DNA from: Aromatoleum petrolei
Lineage (GTDB): Bacteria > Pseudomonadota > Gammaproteobacteria > Burkholderiales > Rhodocyclaceae
DNA length: 64,000 nt
Assembly (NCBI RefSeq): GCF_017894385.1
Contig: NZ_CP059560.1
Location: forward strand, 2,790,001-2,854,000
Reading direction: 5' to 3'
The notes beneath the pieces were generated by a model. It was not told the origin of the DNA. It saw only the letters and a program-made list of their open reading frames with translations, and did not search any database. Both the position numbers and the translations under genes were made by a program. Shown one piece after another: positions 50,956-61,613 of the stretch (position 1 is the first letter of the stretch; the number at the start of each line of letters is the position of its first letter).

Positions 50956-51225
50956 TTACTCCCCTTCGCCGAAGCGGTCGGCAATGAGGCCGAGGATTGC
51001 CTCGAGCGCCTTGTCCTCGTCCTGGCCGGCGGTTTCGACCGTGATCGTCGCGCCGCGCGCGGCGGCGAGCATCATGACGCCCATGATGCTCTTGGCATTC
51101 ACGCGTCGGCTGTTGCGTTCGAGCCAGATGTCGGCGCCGAAGCTGCTTGCGAGTTGCGTCAGTTTTGCCGACGCGCGCGCATGCAGGCCCAGCTTGTTGA
51201 TGATTTCGGCTTCCGCTTTCGGCAT
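50956..51225 (-). CDS. ptsH: Phosphocarrier protein HPr
   Basis: An 89-aa HPr with H15 in NKLGLHARAS as phosphoryl acceptor and S46 in RVNAKSIMGVM, the site for HPr kinase where one exists. It lies four bases before ptsI and seven bases after manX. Confidence 0.95.
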   Translation of the reverse strand: MPKAEAEIINKLGLHARASAKLTQLASSFGADIWLERNSRRVNAKSIMGVMMLAAARGATITVETAGQDEDKALEAILGLIADRFGEGE

Positions 51226-51232
51226 GTCCCTC

Positions 51233-51616
51233 TCACTTCATTCGCAGCACGCCCTCGCAGCCGCCGGTGATGGCGCGTTCGATGAGCGTGTTCATGTCCC
51301 TTTCCCGGTAGGTCAGCACCCGCAGCAGCATCGGCAGATTCACGCCGGCGATGCCTTCGACGCGCCCCGGCTCCAGCAGCTTGCGCGCGACGTTTGCCGG
51401 GGTTGCGCCATAGATATCGGTGAGTATCACGACGCCATGTCCCTTGTCGACCGTCGCGAGCAAGCGTCGCGCCTCGGGCAGGATGTCCAGTGGATCGTCC
51501 TGGCCCGAAAGTCCGAGCTGGATGACGTTGTCGGGCCGCCGGTTCAGTACGTGGCAGGCGCATTGGATCAGCGCCTCGCCGAGCGTGCCGTGGGTGATGA
51601 GGAAGATGCCGATCAT
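51233..51616 (-). CDS. manX: PTS EIIA component, mannose family
   Basis: A 127-aa EIIA-Man domain, ITHGTLGEALIQCA with H9 as phosphorylated histidine, and VVILTDIYGATPANVARKLL. Without a transporter it probably serves as an output sensor. It is first gene of manX-ptsH-ptsI. Confidence 0.93.
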   Translation of the reverse strand: MIGIFLITHGTLGEALIQCACHVLNRRPDNVIQLGLSGQDDPLDILPEARRLLATVDKGHGVVILTDIYGATPANVARKLLEPGRVEGIAGVNLPMLLRVLTYRERDMNTLIERAITGGCEGVLRMK

Positions 51617-51722
51617 GGTGTCGTCGCGCTAGTTCAGGGGATTCTAGCCGACGTGCTCGCTGCCGCGCGCATCTTCGGGCACGGCGGCGCCCCGGGCGAC
51701 CCGGCGGCGGGGCGCGCCGTGC

Positions 51723-53696
51723 TCAGCGACTGAGTCGCGCGAGCGCCTGTCGGCAGGGCGATCCCGGCGTCTCACCGGGGTCGATGAAGGGGAGGATGGC
51801 GGCGAACGGCGTGACGAAGCCGAGCGCAATGCCGGCCAGCGCCCTGGTCGCGAGCGGGCCGGCTTCCGGCCGTACGCGCGGAGTTTCGAAGGTGCCGGCG
51901 ACGCGCACCGGTGTGCGCAGCGTGAAGGGCGAAACGTTGCGCGGCTTCGCCGTGAAGCGCAGGTCGAGCGCCTCGCGCGCGAGATCGATGTCGCCGTCGA
52001 CCAGCACCAGGGTGACGGGCGTGTCGATCAGCGCGACGCGCGGGCTCAGCCGGCCGCCGCGCGCAACGACGTCGGCGACGGCGCAGTCCACGGGCAGCGC
52101 CTGGTCGCCGCCCAGCGCGAGGCCGAGGCCCTGGGCGACGTCGAGCCCCATGATCTCGATCAGCAGCCGCGAGATGCTGCCGTCGCGCACGCCTGTGGTC
52201 AGTTCGCCGTCGAGGGTTCCGAGCAGGGCCGCCGTGGACCGGCCGTGCCCGGTCAGCCGCGCGCGGCCGTGAAACACGCCGGTGAAGTACGGCGGCTGGG
52301 TTGGTTCCCCGCCACTGCCGCTGGCGGCCCGCGTCCGCGCCACGCTGATCCAGTCTTCCAGGCGGATGCCTTCCCACTTCAGGTTCGCAGCCCATTGCGG
52401 CGGACGGTGGTCAGCATCGACGGCAATCTCGCCACGCAGGCGTCCCCTTGCCGTGCTCGCATCGAGCTCGCTGAGTGCGAGTCGGCCCTTGTGCAGGCTC
52501 AGCGTCGCACGCAGCGGGGAGATCGGCTGCGAGAACGCGGTGCCGAGATCGACATGGCCGAGATCCACCGCGATGCGCGCGTCCATGGTCTTCAGCGCAG
52601 GCAGGTCCAGATCGCGCTCCGGTATGACTCGCCCGGGCGGAGGGGGCGCACGGCTGCCGTCTGGATTGCGGGTGCCGAACGCGGGTGCAAGATCGGCGAG
52701 GACGAAGCGCTTGCCGCGCAGTTCGCCTTCGAGCCGCGGCGTGTCCGCGCGTGCGTCGTAGGTGAAGACGCCCTGGACGGCGCTCTCGCCGACCTGTGCG
52801 TCGCTGACGCGGGCACGCCACAATTCGCCGTCCTTTTCCAGTGTGCCGCGCAGCGAGAATGGGTCGGTCGTCGGCAGCAGCACGCCAAAGAGCTCGCCGA
52901 GCACGCCGAGCGAGGCGCCGCGCGCCGCAATCCGGCCTTTCAGGTCGCGGCCACCGGAGAGGTCCGCCACGGAGCCGTCGAATTCCGCATGCACGCCGCC
53001 ATAGTCGACGCGCCCGCTGACCGGCACGGGGTGTGCGTCGTCGCCTTGCGCAGCAAGCTGCAGGAAACCGGCGGCGTCGAGCTCGCCGTCGAGCGTGCGC
53101 CCGCGCAGCCGTCCGCGAACGGTCGCGCGTGCAGTGGGCGCCGCCTGTCCGGCGCCTTCATTGGTGGAGAAGAGAGCCCTGAGCGCCGTCCTGGCCGGCA
53201 CATCGTCGAATTCGATCGTGCCGTTACGCACCGCCAGCGCATCCACCAGTGGTGGTGGCGCGCTCGCCTGTGCGGAAGTGCGTCCGCCGATCTGCCAGGT
53301 CGCGGCGCCGTCGGCACGGCGCTTGAGCCGCGCGTCGAGCCGATCGACGTCAATCGCGGCGATACGTAGCGGGTGCGATTCGCTGAGCCTCAACAGGTCG
53401 CCGTAGCGCAGGGTCACTGCGAGGCCGTCGGCCTGCACCAGATGGGGCGCGTCGAAGCCTTCCGGCGCCGCGATCCACACCCCACCGGTGCTGACGCGGA
53501 CAGTGCCGAAGAGATGAACGCGAAATGGCGCGCTGATGCGGACCGGGCGCTCGAAGCTCCGCGTGAGGGCGGATTCGAGCGGGGCGCGCAGGAAGGGCCA
53601 GCCCAGGAACTCTCCCAGCGCGAGAGCGGCGGTCACGGTCGCCAGGATTGCCAACATTGCCCGGCGGACCGGACGCGTTCGCGAAGTGTGGGTCAT
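51723..53696 (-). CDS. AsmA-family envelope protein
   Basis: A 657-aa protein from the ATG at 53696 (MTHTSRTRPVRRAM). A signal anchor (AMLAILATVTAALALGEFLG) precedes a long beta-rich groove region. The C-terminal FTLRTPVRVAGTFETPRVRP and ALPVDCAVADVVARGG are AsmA hallmarks. AsmA/YhdP-type bridge proteins are thought to move phospholipids to the outer membrane. It is separated from the PTS genes by about 100 bases and from the cytochrome gene upstream by the same amount. Confidence 0.88.
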   Translation of the reverse strand: MTHTSRTRPVRRAMLAILATVTAALALGEFLGWPFLRAPLESALTRSFERPVRISAPFRVHLFGTVRVSTGGVWIAAPEGFDAPHLVQADGLAVTLRYGDLLRLSESHPLRIAAIDVDRLDARLKRRADGAATWQIGGRTSAQASAPPPLVDALAVRNGTIEFDDVPARTALRALFSTNEGAGQAAPTARATVRGRLRGRTLDGELDAAGFLQLAAQGDDAHPVPVSGRVDYGGVHAEFDGSVADLSGGRDLKGRIAARGASLGVLGELFGVLLPTTDPFSLRGTLEKDGELWRARVSDAQVGESAVQGVFTYDARADTPRLEGELRGKRFVLADLAPAFGTRNPDGSRAPPPPGRVIPERDLDLPALKTMDARIAVDLGHVDLGTAFSQPISPLRATLSLHKGRLALSELDASTARGRLRGEIAVDADHRPPQWAANLKWEGIRLEDWISVARTRAASGSGGEPTQPPYFTGVFHGRARLTGHGRSTAALLGTLDGELTTGVRDGSISRLLIEIMGLDVAQGLGLALGGDQALPVDCAVADVVARGGRLSPRVALIDTPVTLVLVDGDIDLAREALDLRFTAKPRNVSPFTLRTPVRVAGTFETPRVRPEAGPLATRALAGIALGFVTPFAAILPFIDPGETPGSPCRQALARLSR

Positions 53697-53802
53697 CGCG
53701 GATGCCTGCTGTGGGCGATGCAGGTATGACCGCCGCACCCCCGACGGGAGTTTCCCGCCGAGCGTTCTTGTTACCGATGCGCAGTGCCGTGTGGCGTGGT
53801 GA

Positions 53803-54312
53803 TCAGAGGTTGTGGCAGGTGATGCACAGCATGTGGCCGCCACCCGCGCCGCGCACGTAGTCGGCGGCGTGCTGGGGGTCGGTCGGCATCAGGCCGTGCT
53901 CGATGTGACAGGATGCACAGTCGATCACCCACGTTTCCGTGGTCACGCTGGTTTTCGGTTTGCCCTTCGAACGGCTTGTGGTGCCGGTGCCGCTCGTGCC
54001 GGACAGGACGCTGCTGCTGAACAGTTGGATCTCGTCCGGGTCGGGCAGGCCGTTGGCGTTGCGGTCGAAGAACAGGATTCCGCTCGTGGTCGTCGTGGCC
54101 GGCAGGTTGTAGTCGGGGCGTATCGGATAGCTGACTCGCACCGGATGATGCCCCGGGTCGACGAAATAGCCGGTCAGATCGGGGGTGGCGCTGTCGATAC
54201 CCGTGGCGTAATGACAAGTACGACAGTCCGAATAATCGGCGTGCGCGGTCCCTGCGCCGACAATCGCTGTCGTTGCCGCCAGCATCAATGAGAATCCCCG
54301 CGTCGTAACCAA
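53803..54312 (-). CDS. Periplasmic tri-haem c-type cytochrome-like protein
   Basis: A 169-aa protein with three CxxCH sites: CRTCH (30-34), CASCH (132-136) and CITCH (163-167). A signal peptide (LMLAATTAIVGAGTAHA) directs it to the periplasm. The stretch between haem 1 and haem 2 includes FFDRNANGLPDPDEI, an EF-hand-like calcium loop (DxNxxGxxDPDE). TTG at 54312 gives the best signal peptide; an ATG at 54285 is an alternative. It is probably an electron carrier of unknown partner. Confidence 0.82.
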   Translation of the reverse strand: MVTTRGFSLMLAATTAIVGAGTAHADYSDCRTCHYATGIDSATPDLTGYFVDPGHHPVRVSYPIRPDYNLPATTTTSGILFFDRNANGLPDPDEIQLFSSSVLSGTSGTGTTSRSKGKPKTSVTTETWVIDCASCHIEHGLMPTDPQHAADYVRGAGGGHMLCITCHNL

Positions 54313-54361
54313 GAACAGCCGCCCGTGAAAATGACTCCCCGAGAGGGGATGCGAGCGGCCG

Positions 54362-54390
54362 AATATACATTTGGGTTAGACGGTTCGCAA
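54362..54390 (-). promoter_or_regulatory. Candidate sigma-70 promoter of the cytochrome gene
   Basis: On the minus strand TTGCGA (54390-54385) and TATATT (54367-54362) are spaced by 17 bases, with predicted start of transcription near 54355, about 40 bases before the TTG start codon. Confidence 0.55.
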
Positions 54391-54447
54391 CAAGATATGC
54401 GAACGTACTCAAATATAACGCAAATCGACTATGCGTTGGGGAATTTC

Positions 54448-54465
54448 GCCCGGTCTTCACCGGGC
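54448..54465. terminator. Hairpin after the ABC-F gene
   Basis: GCCCGGT-CTTC-ACCGGGC is a perfect 7-base stem with a four-base loop, 12 bases past the stop of the ABC-F gene. No U-run follows on the minus strand, so termination is uncertain. Confidence 0.4.
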
Positions 54466-54476
54466 CGCGAAAGACC

Positions 54477-56102
<1,626 letters not shown>

Positions 56103-56138
56103 GGCGGATCCTGATTTTCAGTTAAAACAAAGCTTTGC

Positions 56139-56144
56139 ATTATA
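56139..56144 (-). promoter_or_regulatory. Candidate -10 element upstream of ybiT
   Basis: The minus strand has a consensus TATAAT about 37 bases before the start codon. No good -35 is found at 16-18 bases, so the promoter may rely on an activator or be weak. Confidence 0.4.
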
Positions 56145-56384
56145 GCGCAGATGGGACAGGGCCGCCGGATGGCCGAGCAGCTGATGCGGCGAGCGGTCCG
56201 CCCAAGGCTCCCCGGGAAACGATGATTTTGCACAAATAGTTCGCCAAATCAGTCGGATAGGTACGACCTTCGCCATATGTACGACCCAAGGGGACAGGAA
56301 TAGAGTGCACCCACCGGCGCTCATCCTGGGCCGGACGCCGACGCGCGGGCGCGGCGGGCCGTGAGGTCGGAAGGGGGATGAATC

Positions 56385-58061
56385 GTGGACAGCGAGGAAC
56401 GGCCGCAACTGCGCAGGGGCGACAATCCGCTGTATGCAGTGTTGCTGCTTGCATGGGTGCTGTTCGGCGTCTCCCTGTTCGCGCTGGTGTTGCGCGGGGC
56501 ATGGGAAGAGGTTCGCGCGGAGTTCCAGGCGGAAGCCGAGGCGGACATCGAGCTGTTGCGCGACCGCCTGCGCACCAACGACGCCTTGCTGTCGGGATTC
56601 GGCGCCTTTCTCGATGCGCTGGGTGCGCCGACGCGGGAGCAGATCGCCGGTTACGCGAGCCGCGTCCTGGTGGAGCATCCGCACATCTACATGCTCGAGG
56701 TGGTCGAGAAGGTGCCGGCGCGAGCGCGGGACGACTTCGAGCAGGCGCTCGCGGCGCAGGCCGGCCCCGGTGCGCGGATCCGCAGCTTCGCCTACCAGGA
56801 TGGCTTGCGGTGGCAACCCGTCGGCGAGAAGGCGGCCTATTTCCCGATCAGCTTTCGGTGGCCGGAAACACCCGAGTCGCTCCCGGTGCTCGGGCTCGAT
56901 TTCGATTCGGTGCCGCACCTGCGCGATGCCCTGCGGCGCGCCGAGGCGGGGCACGGCGCTGCGTCGACGCGGCCGTTCGCGCTCATCGAGGGGCCGCTGG
57001 CCTACGTGGTGATGAGGCGCACCGACACGGTGCACTCCATCCTGCGGGTTGCGGGTGCCGAGCAGCGTTACGCGCTGCTGGTGGTGAAGGCCGATGCCAT
57101 GGTTCCCGGCCGTCGCAATCCGCGGACCGCGCACGTCCTGCGCATGCTGGGTGAGACTGGCCCGCAGGATCCGCCGCTGTATGCGATTCTGGCGGCACGG
57201 CCGGCCAGTGCGCTGGAGCGCCGCCTGCTGCCGCAGTTCACGCTGAACGTCGAGGATGTCAGCACCTCGCAGCCGGTGCGCCTAAGCGTGACGCGCCAGT
57301 TGCGCTTCCGGGACATCCGCAGCGAGCCGCTGCTGCTGGCGATCGGTCTGGCCCTGTCCACGCTCGCCGTGCTGGTGCTGTACCTGCGTCGTCACCGTGC
57401 GGCGGTCGCCCGCGAGCGTGAGCGCCTGGAGCATGCAACCCATAGTGCGCTGCATGATCCCTTGACCGGGCTACCCAATCGGCGGCTGTTCCACGATCGC
57501 GTCGGCCGCGCGAGCGCCTGCTGGCGACGCACCGGCGAAGGGTTCGCGTTGTTCTTCGTCGATCTCGACCGATTCAAGGACGTGAACGACAGTTATGGTC
57601 ACGATGTCGGTGATGCGGTGCTTGGAACCGTCGCCGCGCGCATGCGCGACAGCGTGCGGGAGACGGATACGGTGGCGCGCATCGCCGGCGACGAATTCGT
57701 CGTGCTCCTGCCCGGCGTGTCGGAGCTTGCGACAGCGGAACCGCTCGCCGAAAAGTTGCTCCGCGCCGTGGGGCAGCCGGTCGAACTGCGAGACGGGCTG
57801 GTGCTGGAGATCACCGCCAGCCTGGGGCTGAGTGTCTGCCCCGAGCACGGCAGCGAGCCGGAGGAGTTGATCCGCCACGCGGATGCGGCGATGTACGGCG
57901 AGAAGCGCGCCGGGCGCATCCGTTCGGAGGATGCGTCGTCAGCGGCGGCAGAGCGTGCGACCGTGCGGGCGCCGCGTCTGCGCGTGGTGCGCAAACTGGT
58001 GCGCGGGCACAACGGCCCCGTCAGCGGGGGTGGCCGGAAGAAGGTCGCGCGCGGCGCTTGA
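56385..58061 (+). CDS. CHASE-GGDEF membrane protein
   Basis: A 558-aa protein starting with GTG at 56385 after AAGGGGGATG. Membrane helices lie at about 15-37 and 325-345. Between them is a CHASE-type periplasmic sensor (DALGAPTREQIAGYAS, LRWQPVGEKAAYFPISFRWP). A GGDEF domain follows with active site AGDEF in ARIAGDEFVVLL and I-site RETD. The first glycine is alanine, a variant found in some active cyclases. The C-terminal 50 residues are basic and probably disordered. The signal is unknown. Confidence 0.87.
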   Translation: MDSEERPQLRRGDNPLYAVLLLAWVLFGVSLFALVLRGAWEEVRAEFQAEAEADIELLRDRLRTNDALLSGFGAFLDALGAPTREQIAGYASRVLVEHPHIYMLEVVEKVPARARDDFEQALAAQAGPGARIRSFAYQDGLRWQPVGEKAAYFPISFRWPETPESLPVLGLDFDSVPHLRDALRRAEAGHGAASTRPFALIEGPLAYVVMRRTDTVHSILRVAGAEQRYALLVVKADAMVPGRRNPRTAHVLRMLGETGPQDPPLYAILAARPASALERRLLPQFTLNVEDVSTSQPVRLSVTRQLRFRDIRSEPLLLAIGLALSTLAVLVLYLRRHRAAVARERERLEHATHSALHDPLTGLPNRRLFHDRVGRASACWRRTGEGFALFFVDLDRFKDVNDSYGHDVGDAVLGTVAARMRDSVRETDTVARIAGDEFVVLLPGVSELATAEPLAEKLLRAVGQPVELRDGLVLEITASLGLSVCPEHGSEPEELIRHADAAMYGEKRAGRIRSEDASSAAAERATVRAPRLRVVRKLVRGHNGPVSGGGRKKVARGA

Positions 58062-58095
58062 TCCCGCAGCTGCGAAGTACGGGTTGCTGCGTGCG

Positions 58096-59466
58096 TCAGA
58101 GCAGTCTGGCGATGAAGCACGGCGCGTCGGCTTGCACGCCCGCGGGCAGCGGCAGGCGGACGCGGCGCCCGGCCCCGGGGATGCGGCCGAGCGCCTCGCC
58201 TTCTAGGGTCTCGAGCCGTTCCAGCGGGGCGATGATGTTGCCCTGGGGCTGGACGAATTCGAGCTGGTCGCCGATGCCGAAACCGTTCTTCACTTCGATT
58301 TCCGCGAGCCCGCTGGCGACGTCGATGCCCAGCACCTCGCCGACGAACAGGCTGCGCCCGGACTCGGAGTGGCCGCGCATGTAGTTCTGGTGTTCGGGGG
58401 TGTGGTGGCGCTGGTAGAAGCCGTCGGTGTAGCCGCGGTTCGCGAGACCTTCGAGTTCCCCCAGGAGGCGCAGGTCGAAGGGGCGGCCGGCCACGGCGTC
58501 GTCGATCGCGCGGCGGTAGCCCTGGCTCGCGCGGGCGACGTAGTAGGGGCTCTTGGTGCGCCCTTCGATCTTGAGCGAATCGACGCCGATGGCGACGAGG
58601 CGCTCGATGTGCTCGATCGCGCGCAGGTCCCGGGAGTTGAGGATGTAGGTGCCGTGCTCGTCTTCCTCGATCGGCATGAGCTGGCCGGGGCGGGTGCCTT
58701 CCTCGAGGAGGTAGACGCGCGAGGCCGCTTCGTGGCGCGCGCCGCCGCCGAGCGCGGTGCCGGCGGCATCCGGCGAGCCCTGGCCGCAGGCGTGCAGGTC
58801 GCCCGAGCCGTCCTCGTTCGCTTCATGCACCTTGTAGTCCCAGCGGCAGGAGTTGGTGCAGGTGCCCTGGTTGGGGTCGCGGTGGTTGAAGTAGCCCGAC
58901 AGCAGGCAGCGGCCGGAGTAGGCGACGCACAGCGCGCCATGCACGAAGACTTCCAGCTCCATGTCGGGGCAGGCCTGACGGATGTCCTCGATCTCGTCGA
59001 GCGAGAGCTCGCGCGACAGGATGATGCGCTCGATGCCGACCGACGCCCAGAAGCGCACCGCGGCGTAATTGGTGGTGTTGGCCTGTACCGAGAGATGCAC
59101 GGCGACCTCGGGCCAGCGTTCGCGCACCATCATGATGAGGCCGGGGTCCGCCATGATCAGCGCGTCGGGCTTGAGCGCGATGACGGGCTCCATGTCGGCG
59201 AGGAAGCTTCGAACCTTGCTGTTGTGCGGGTAGATGTTGCTGACGAGGTAGAAGGCTTTGCCCGCGGCGTGCGCCTCGTCGATGCCGGCGGCGAGCGCGT
59301 CGAGCTTGTCGAAGCTGTTGTTGCGCACGCGCAGCGAGTAGCGCGGCTGGCCGGCGTACACCGCGTCTGCGCCGTAGGCGAAGGCGGTGCGCATCATCTG
59401 CAGCGAGCCGGCGGGGGCGAGGAGTTCGGGCGCGATGCGTGCGGAGGCGGGGAGGGAGGTTGTCAT
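58096..59466 (-). CDS. trhP: tRNA 5-hydroxyuridine synthesis protein TrhP (U32 peptidase family)
   Basis: A 456-aa protein. ELLAPAGSLQMMRTAFAYGADAVYAG opens it, VFVHGALCVAYSGRCLLSG and QGTCTNSCRW are the U32 signature with four conserved cysteines for an iron-sulfur cluster, and KSPYYVARASQGYRRAID follows. TrhP (YegQ) makes 5-hydroxyuridine at tRNA position 34. A 30-residue Gly/Ala-rich insert (GSPDAAGTALGGGARHEAAS) within the middle is unusual for the family. Confidence 0.92.
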   Translation of the reverse strand: MTTSLPASARIAPELLAPAGSLQMMRTAFAYGADAVYAGQPRYSLRVRNNSFDKLDALAAGIDEAHAAGKAFYLVSNIYPHNSKVRSFLADMEPVIALKPDALIMADPGLIMMVRERWPEVAVHLSVQANTTNYAAVRFWASVGIERIILSRELSLDEIEDIRQACPDMELEVFVHGALCVAYSGRCLLSGYFNHRDPNQGTCTNSCRWDYKVHEANEDGSGDLHACGQGSPDAAGTALGGGARHEAASRVYLLEEGTRPGQLMPIEEDEHGTYILNSRDLRAIEHIERLVAIGVDSLKIEGRTKSPYYVARASQGYRRAIDDAVAGRPFDLRLLGELEGLANRGYTDGFYQRHHTPEHQNYMRGHSESGRSLFVGEVLGIDVASGLAEIEVKNGFGIGDQLEFVQPQGNIIAPLERLETLEGEALGRIPGAGRRVRLPLPAGVQADAPCFIARLL

Positions 59467-59520
59467 TGTTGTATTGGCTGCGTGCTGCCGGGGGAAGCGC
59501 GCAAGGATAACCGGAAACGA

Positions 59521-59570
59521 CTCCGGCGCCCGCAGGCGCCGGAGGGGACGGCCCGGTCACACCGGGCCGT
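59521..59570. terminator. Tandem hairpins downstream of the phasin gene
   Basis: Two perfect 10-base stems stand in tandem: CTCCGGCGCC/GGCGCCGGAG (59521-59544) and ACGGCCCGGT/ACCGGGCCGT (59548-59570). They lie 28 bases past the phasin stop. No U-tract follows, so they may act as an mRNA 3' stabiliser as well as a terminator. Confidence 0.6.
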
Positions 59571-59597
59571 CGTGCGGGGGTCGGACCCCGCGGGTGA

Positions 59598-60161
59598 TCA
59601 GGCCGACTTCTTGGCCTTGGTGGCGGGGGCCGGTGCGCTCACCGCATCGACGGCGGCGCGGGCCGTTGCCGTAACGTTGGCTTCGGTGAACTGGATGACC
59701 TTGCGGGTCGCCTTATTCACGGTGTCGTAGGCCTGGTTGGCCGCGGCGATCGCCGACTGCACCGCGGCGACCGCGGCTTCGGAGCCGGCCGGGGCGGACT
59801 TGGCGGCTTTTTCGAGCGCGACGCCGATGGCCTTGTTCACTTCCGAATACTGGGTTTCGTAAGGCGCGGCGGCTTGCTCGACGCCCTGGGCGAGGATCTC
59901 GTAGCTGCTGCGGAACCAGGCCAGCGTCTTTTCGGCCGACGGGCGGACGAGCGAGGCGGAAACGGCCACCAGCTCGTTCGGGGTCTTGATCGACAGCAGG
60001 GCATTCACGGTGGCGATGCCGTCTTCGAGGACGCCGCGGCCGACATTGATGTTCAGCGCGGTGAGGCGCTCGAAGGTGTCGAAGCTGCTGCGGGTGGACG
60101 CTTCGACGGTGGCGAAGGCGTTCTTGGTGGCGCTGGCGAAGGTGTCGGTCGTGGTAATCAT
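59598..60161 (-). CDS. phaP: Phasin family protein
   Basis: A 187-aa amphipathic helical protein from the ATG at 60161 after AGGAGAAAACACC. STRSSFDTFERLTALNINVG and YRSSYEILAQ-like segments, with an Ala/Lys-rich tail (SAPAPATKAKKSA), are typical of phasins that coat polyhydroxyalkanoate granules. Longer in-frame starts overlap the promoter region and are rejected. The promoter is flanked by operator-like motifs (see 60223-60288). Confidence 0.9.
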   Translation of the reverse strand: MITTTDTFASATKNAFATVEASTRSSFDTFERLTALNINVGRGVLEDGIATVNALLSIKTPNELVAVSASLVRPSAEKTLAWFRSSYEILAQGVEQAAAPYETQYSEVNKAIGVALEKAAKSAPAGSEAAVAAVQSAIAAANQAYDTVNKATRKVIQFTEANVTATARAAVDAVSAPAPATKAKKSA

Positions 60162-60222
60162 GGTGTTTTCTCCTGTTGGGGCGGGGTCATCGTCTGCTGG
60201 CCCACTGCTGCCGGCAGGTTTG

Positions 60223-60288
60223 TTGCATTGCACAAATCCATTGTAGCGTGTCGGAACCTGGCGTCAAGCAGAATTTTGTGCGGTGCAA
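60223..60288 (-). promoter_or_regulatory. Phasin promoter between two inverted operator-like motifs
   Basis: On the minus strand TTGACG (60267-60262) and TACAAT (60245-60240) are spaced by 16 bases. Just upstream is TTGTGCGGTGCAA on the plus strand (60276-60288), and just downstream, near +1, is TTGCATTGCACAA (60223-60235). The two are inverted copies of TTGCAnnGCACAA. Phasin genes are commonly repressed by PhaR, whose sites are TGC/GCA-rich. PhaR binding is inferred. Confidence 0.68.
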
Positions 60289-60324
60289 CAAAACCGCCCC
60301 GTGAAGGGAGGCCGGAGGTCAGGT

Positions 60325-60993
60325 TCAGGGCCGGATGCCCTGCCCGGCGTGGTGGTCCGGCATGTCATGGGTAAAGCTGCCGGTGCGCAGGAAGCTCAGG
60401 ACCTGGTCGGCACAGCGCGCGGACAGGAGCATTTCCATGTGGCTCACGCGCAGGGTGACGGCGTCGCGTGCCCCGGCGACGCGGGTTTCGTCGACCATGA
60501 CGATGCCGTCGTGTGGCCGCGGCAGGCCGACCAGGAAACCGGCGAGCCCGAGCGGCCGGCTGCCGGAGATCACACCGACGTCGATGCCGGGGAGTGCGGG
60601 CCGCGGTGCCGCGAGCCAGTCGCGCAGCGAACGGCCGATGAGGACGGACATGCCGGGAACGCGCTGCAATCCGGTGGCGCTGCGTGAGGTGGTCCACGGC
60701 GTGCCCATGAGCACGCAGCGGCGCACGCGCGGGTCGGGATGGCGCGCGAGTGCGCTCGCGACGATGATCCCGCCCAGGCTGTGGCCGACGAGGTGGATGG
60801 GCCCGCCGGGCAGCGTGGCGAGGAAGCACGCCAAGGCGTCGGCGTTGGCGGCGAGCCCCTGCCGCACGGAGGGGTAGGACCAGGTGCGGGTGACGAAGCC
60901 GGCACGTTCGAGGCGGCGGCGCAGGAGGCCGAACACGACGCCGTGCATCCACAGGCCGTGCACCAGCACGACGGTTTGGGCCGCGGGGTTCAT
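60325..60993 (-). CDS. Alpha/beta-hydrolase, lipase/esterase-like
   Basis: A 222-aa protein from the ATG at 60993 (MNPAAQTVVLVHGLWMHGVV). VVLVHGLW is the oxyanion-hole motif and LVGHSLGGIIVASAL carries the nucleophile serine. The histidine is most likely in RVSHMEMLLSA. No signal peptide is present, so it is cytoplasmic. Substrate is unknown; the phasin next door allows, but does not show, a role in PHA metabolism. Confidence 0.82.
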   Translation of the reverse strand: MNPAAQTVVLVHGLWMHGVVFGLLRRRLERAGFVTRTWSYPSVRQGLAANADALACFLATLPGGPIHLVGHSLGGIIVASALARHPDPRVRRCVLMGTPWTTSRSATGLQRVPGMSVLIGRSLRDWLAAPRPALPGIDVGVISGSRPLGLAGFLVGLPRPHDGIVMVDETRVAGARDAVTLRVSHMEMLLSARCADQVLSFLRTGSFTHDMPDHHAGQGIRP

Positions 60994-61031
60994 GCGGGAC
61001 GAATGGGGCGCATTTCGCCCCGTCGCAGGAC

Positions 61032-61613
61032 TCAGGCCGCGCCGCCCATGCCCAGTGGCGTGGGTGTGAGGCTGAGGATGCGCTGGTACAGCGTCTCGGC
61101 CTCGTCCTTGGGCTTGATGCCGAAGAGGGGGTTGTCGTTCTCGCGGAAGGCGATGGCGATCTCGGCCCAGTCTTCCGGCGTGAGCACGCGTTCGGCGATC
61201 GGGATCAGCGCGTCTTCCTCGGTGCGCAGATGGTCCCATTCGAACTCGGCGTAACGCTCGGCGGTGTCCCAGAAGGCTTCACCGGCGCGGGCGTCGCCGC
61301 CCTGGAAGGCGATGAGCTGCTTCTTGAGGTCCTCGACCATCGGGTAGCCCTGGCTGTGCTCGCGTTCGAGGCGGGCGATGAGCCCGTCCGCTTCGCGGGT
61401 GCGCCGTTGCACGGCAGAGAACAGGTACTTGTCCTCCTTCGGGTGGTGCCAGCGGTCGGGGTAGGACACGATGTAGTCGAGGATCGCGCGCAGCAGCGGG
61501 AAGTTGGGCGCATTGCCCTTGCGCATGCCCTTGACGAGGTAGCGCAATGAGTAGAGCACCGCGCTGATCGCGAGGTGCTCGTCGCGGATGATCTGGACTG
61601 CTTCCGGTTTCAC
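61032..61613 (-). CDS. Hemerythrin HHE domain protein
   Basis: A 193-aa protein. GTG at 61613 is chosen because GGGAG stands just upstream; a longer frame from 61730 adds a Pro-rich leader unlike the family. Iron ligands are likely in RDEHLAI, DRWHHPKEDKYLF, EREHSQGY and EWDHLRTEED. Such proteins bind a di-iron centre and sense or bind oxygen or nitric oxide. The C-terminal tail is variable. Confidence 0.85.
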   Translation of the reverse strand: MKPEAVQIIRDEHLAISAVLYSLRYLVKGMRKGNAPNFPLLRAILDYIVSYPDRWHHPKEDKYLFSAVQRRTREADGLIARLEREHSQGYPMVEDLKKQLIAFQGGDARAGEAFWDTAERYAEFEWDHLRTEEDALIPIAERVLTPEDWAEIAIAFRENDNPLFGIKPKDEAETLYQRILSLTPTPLGMGGAA

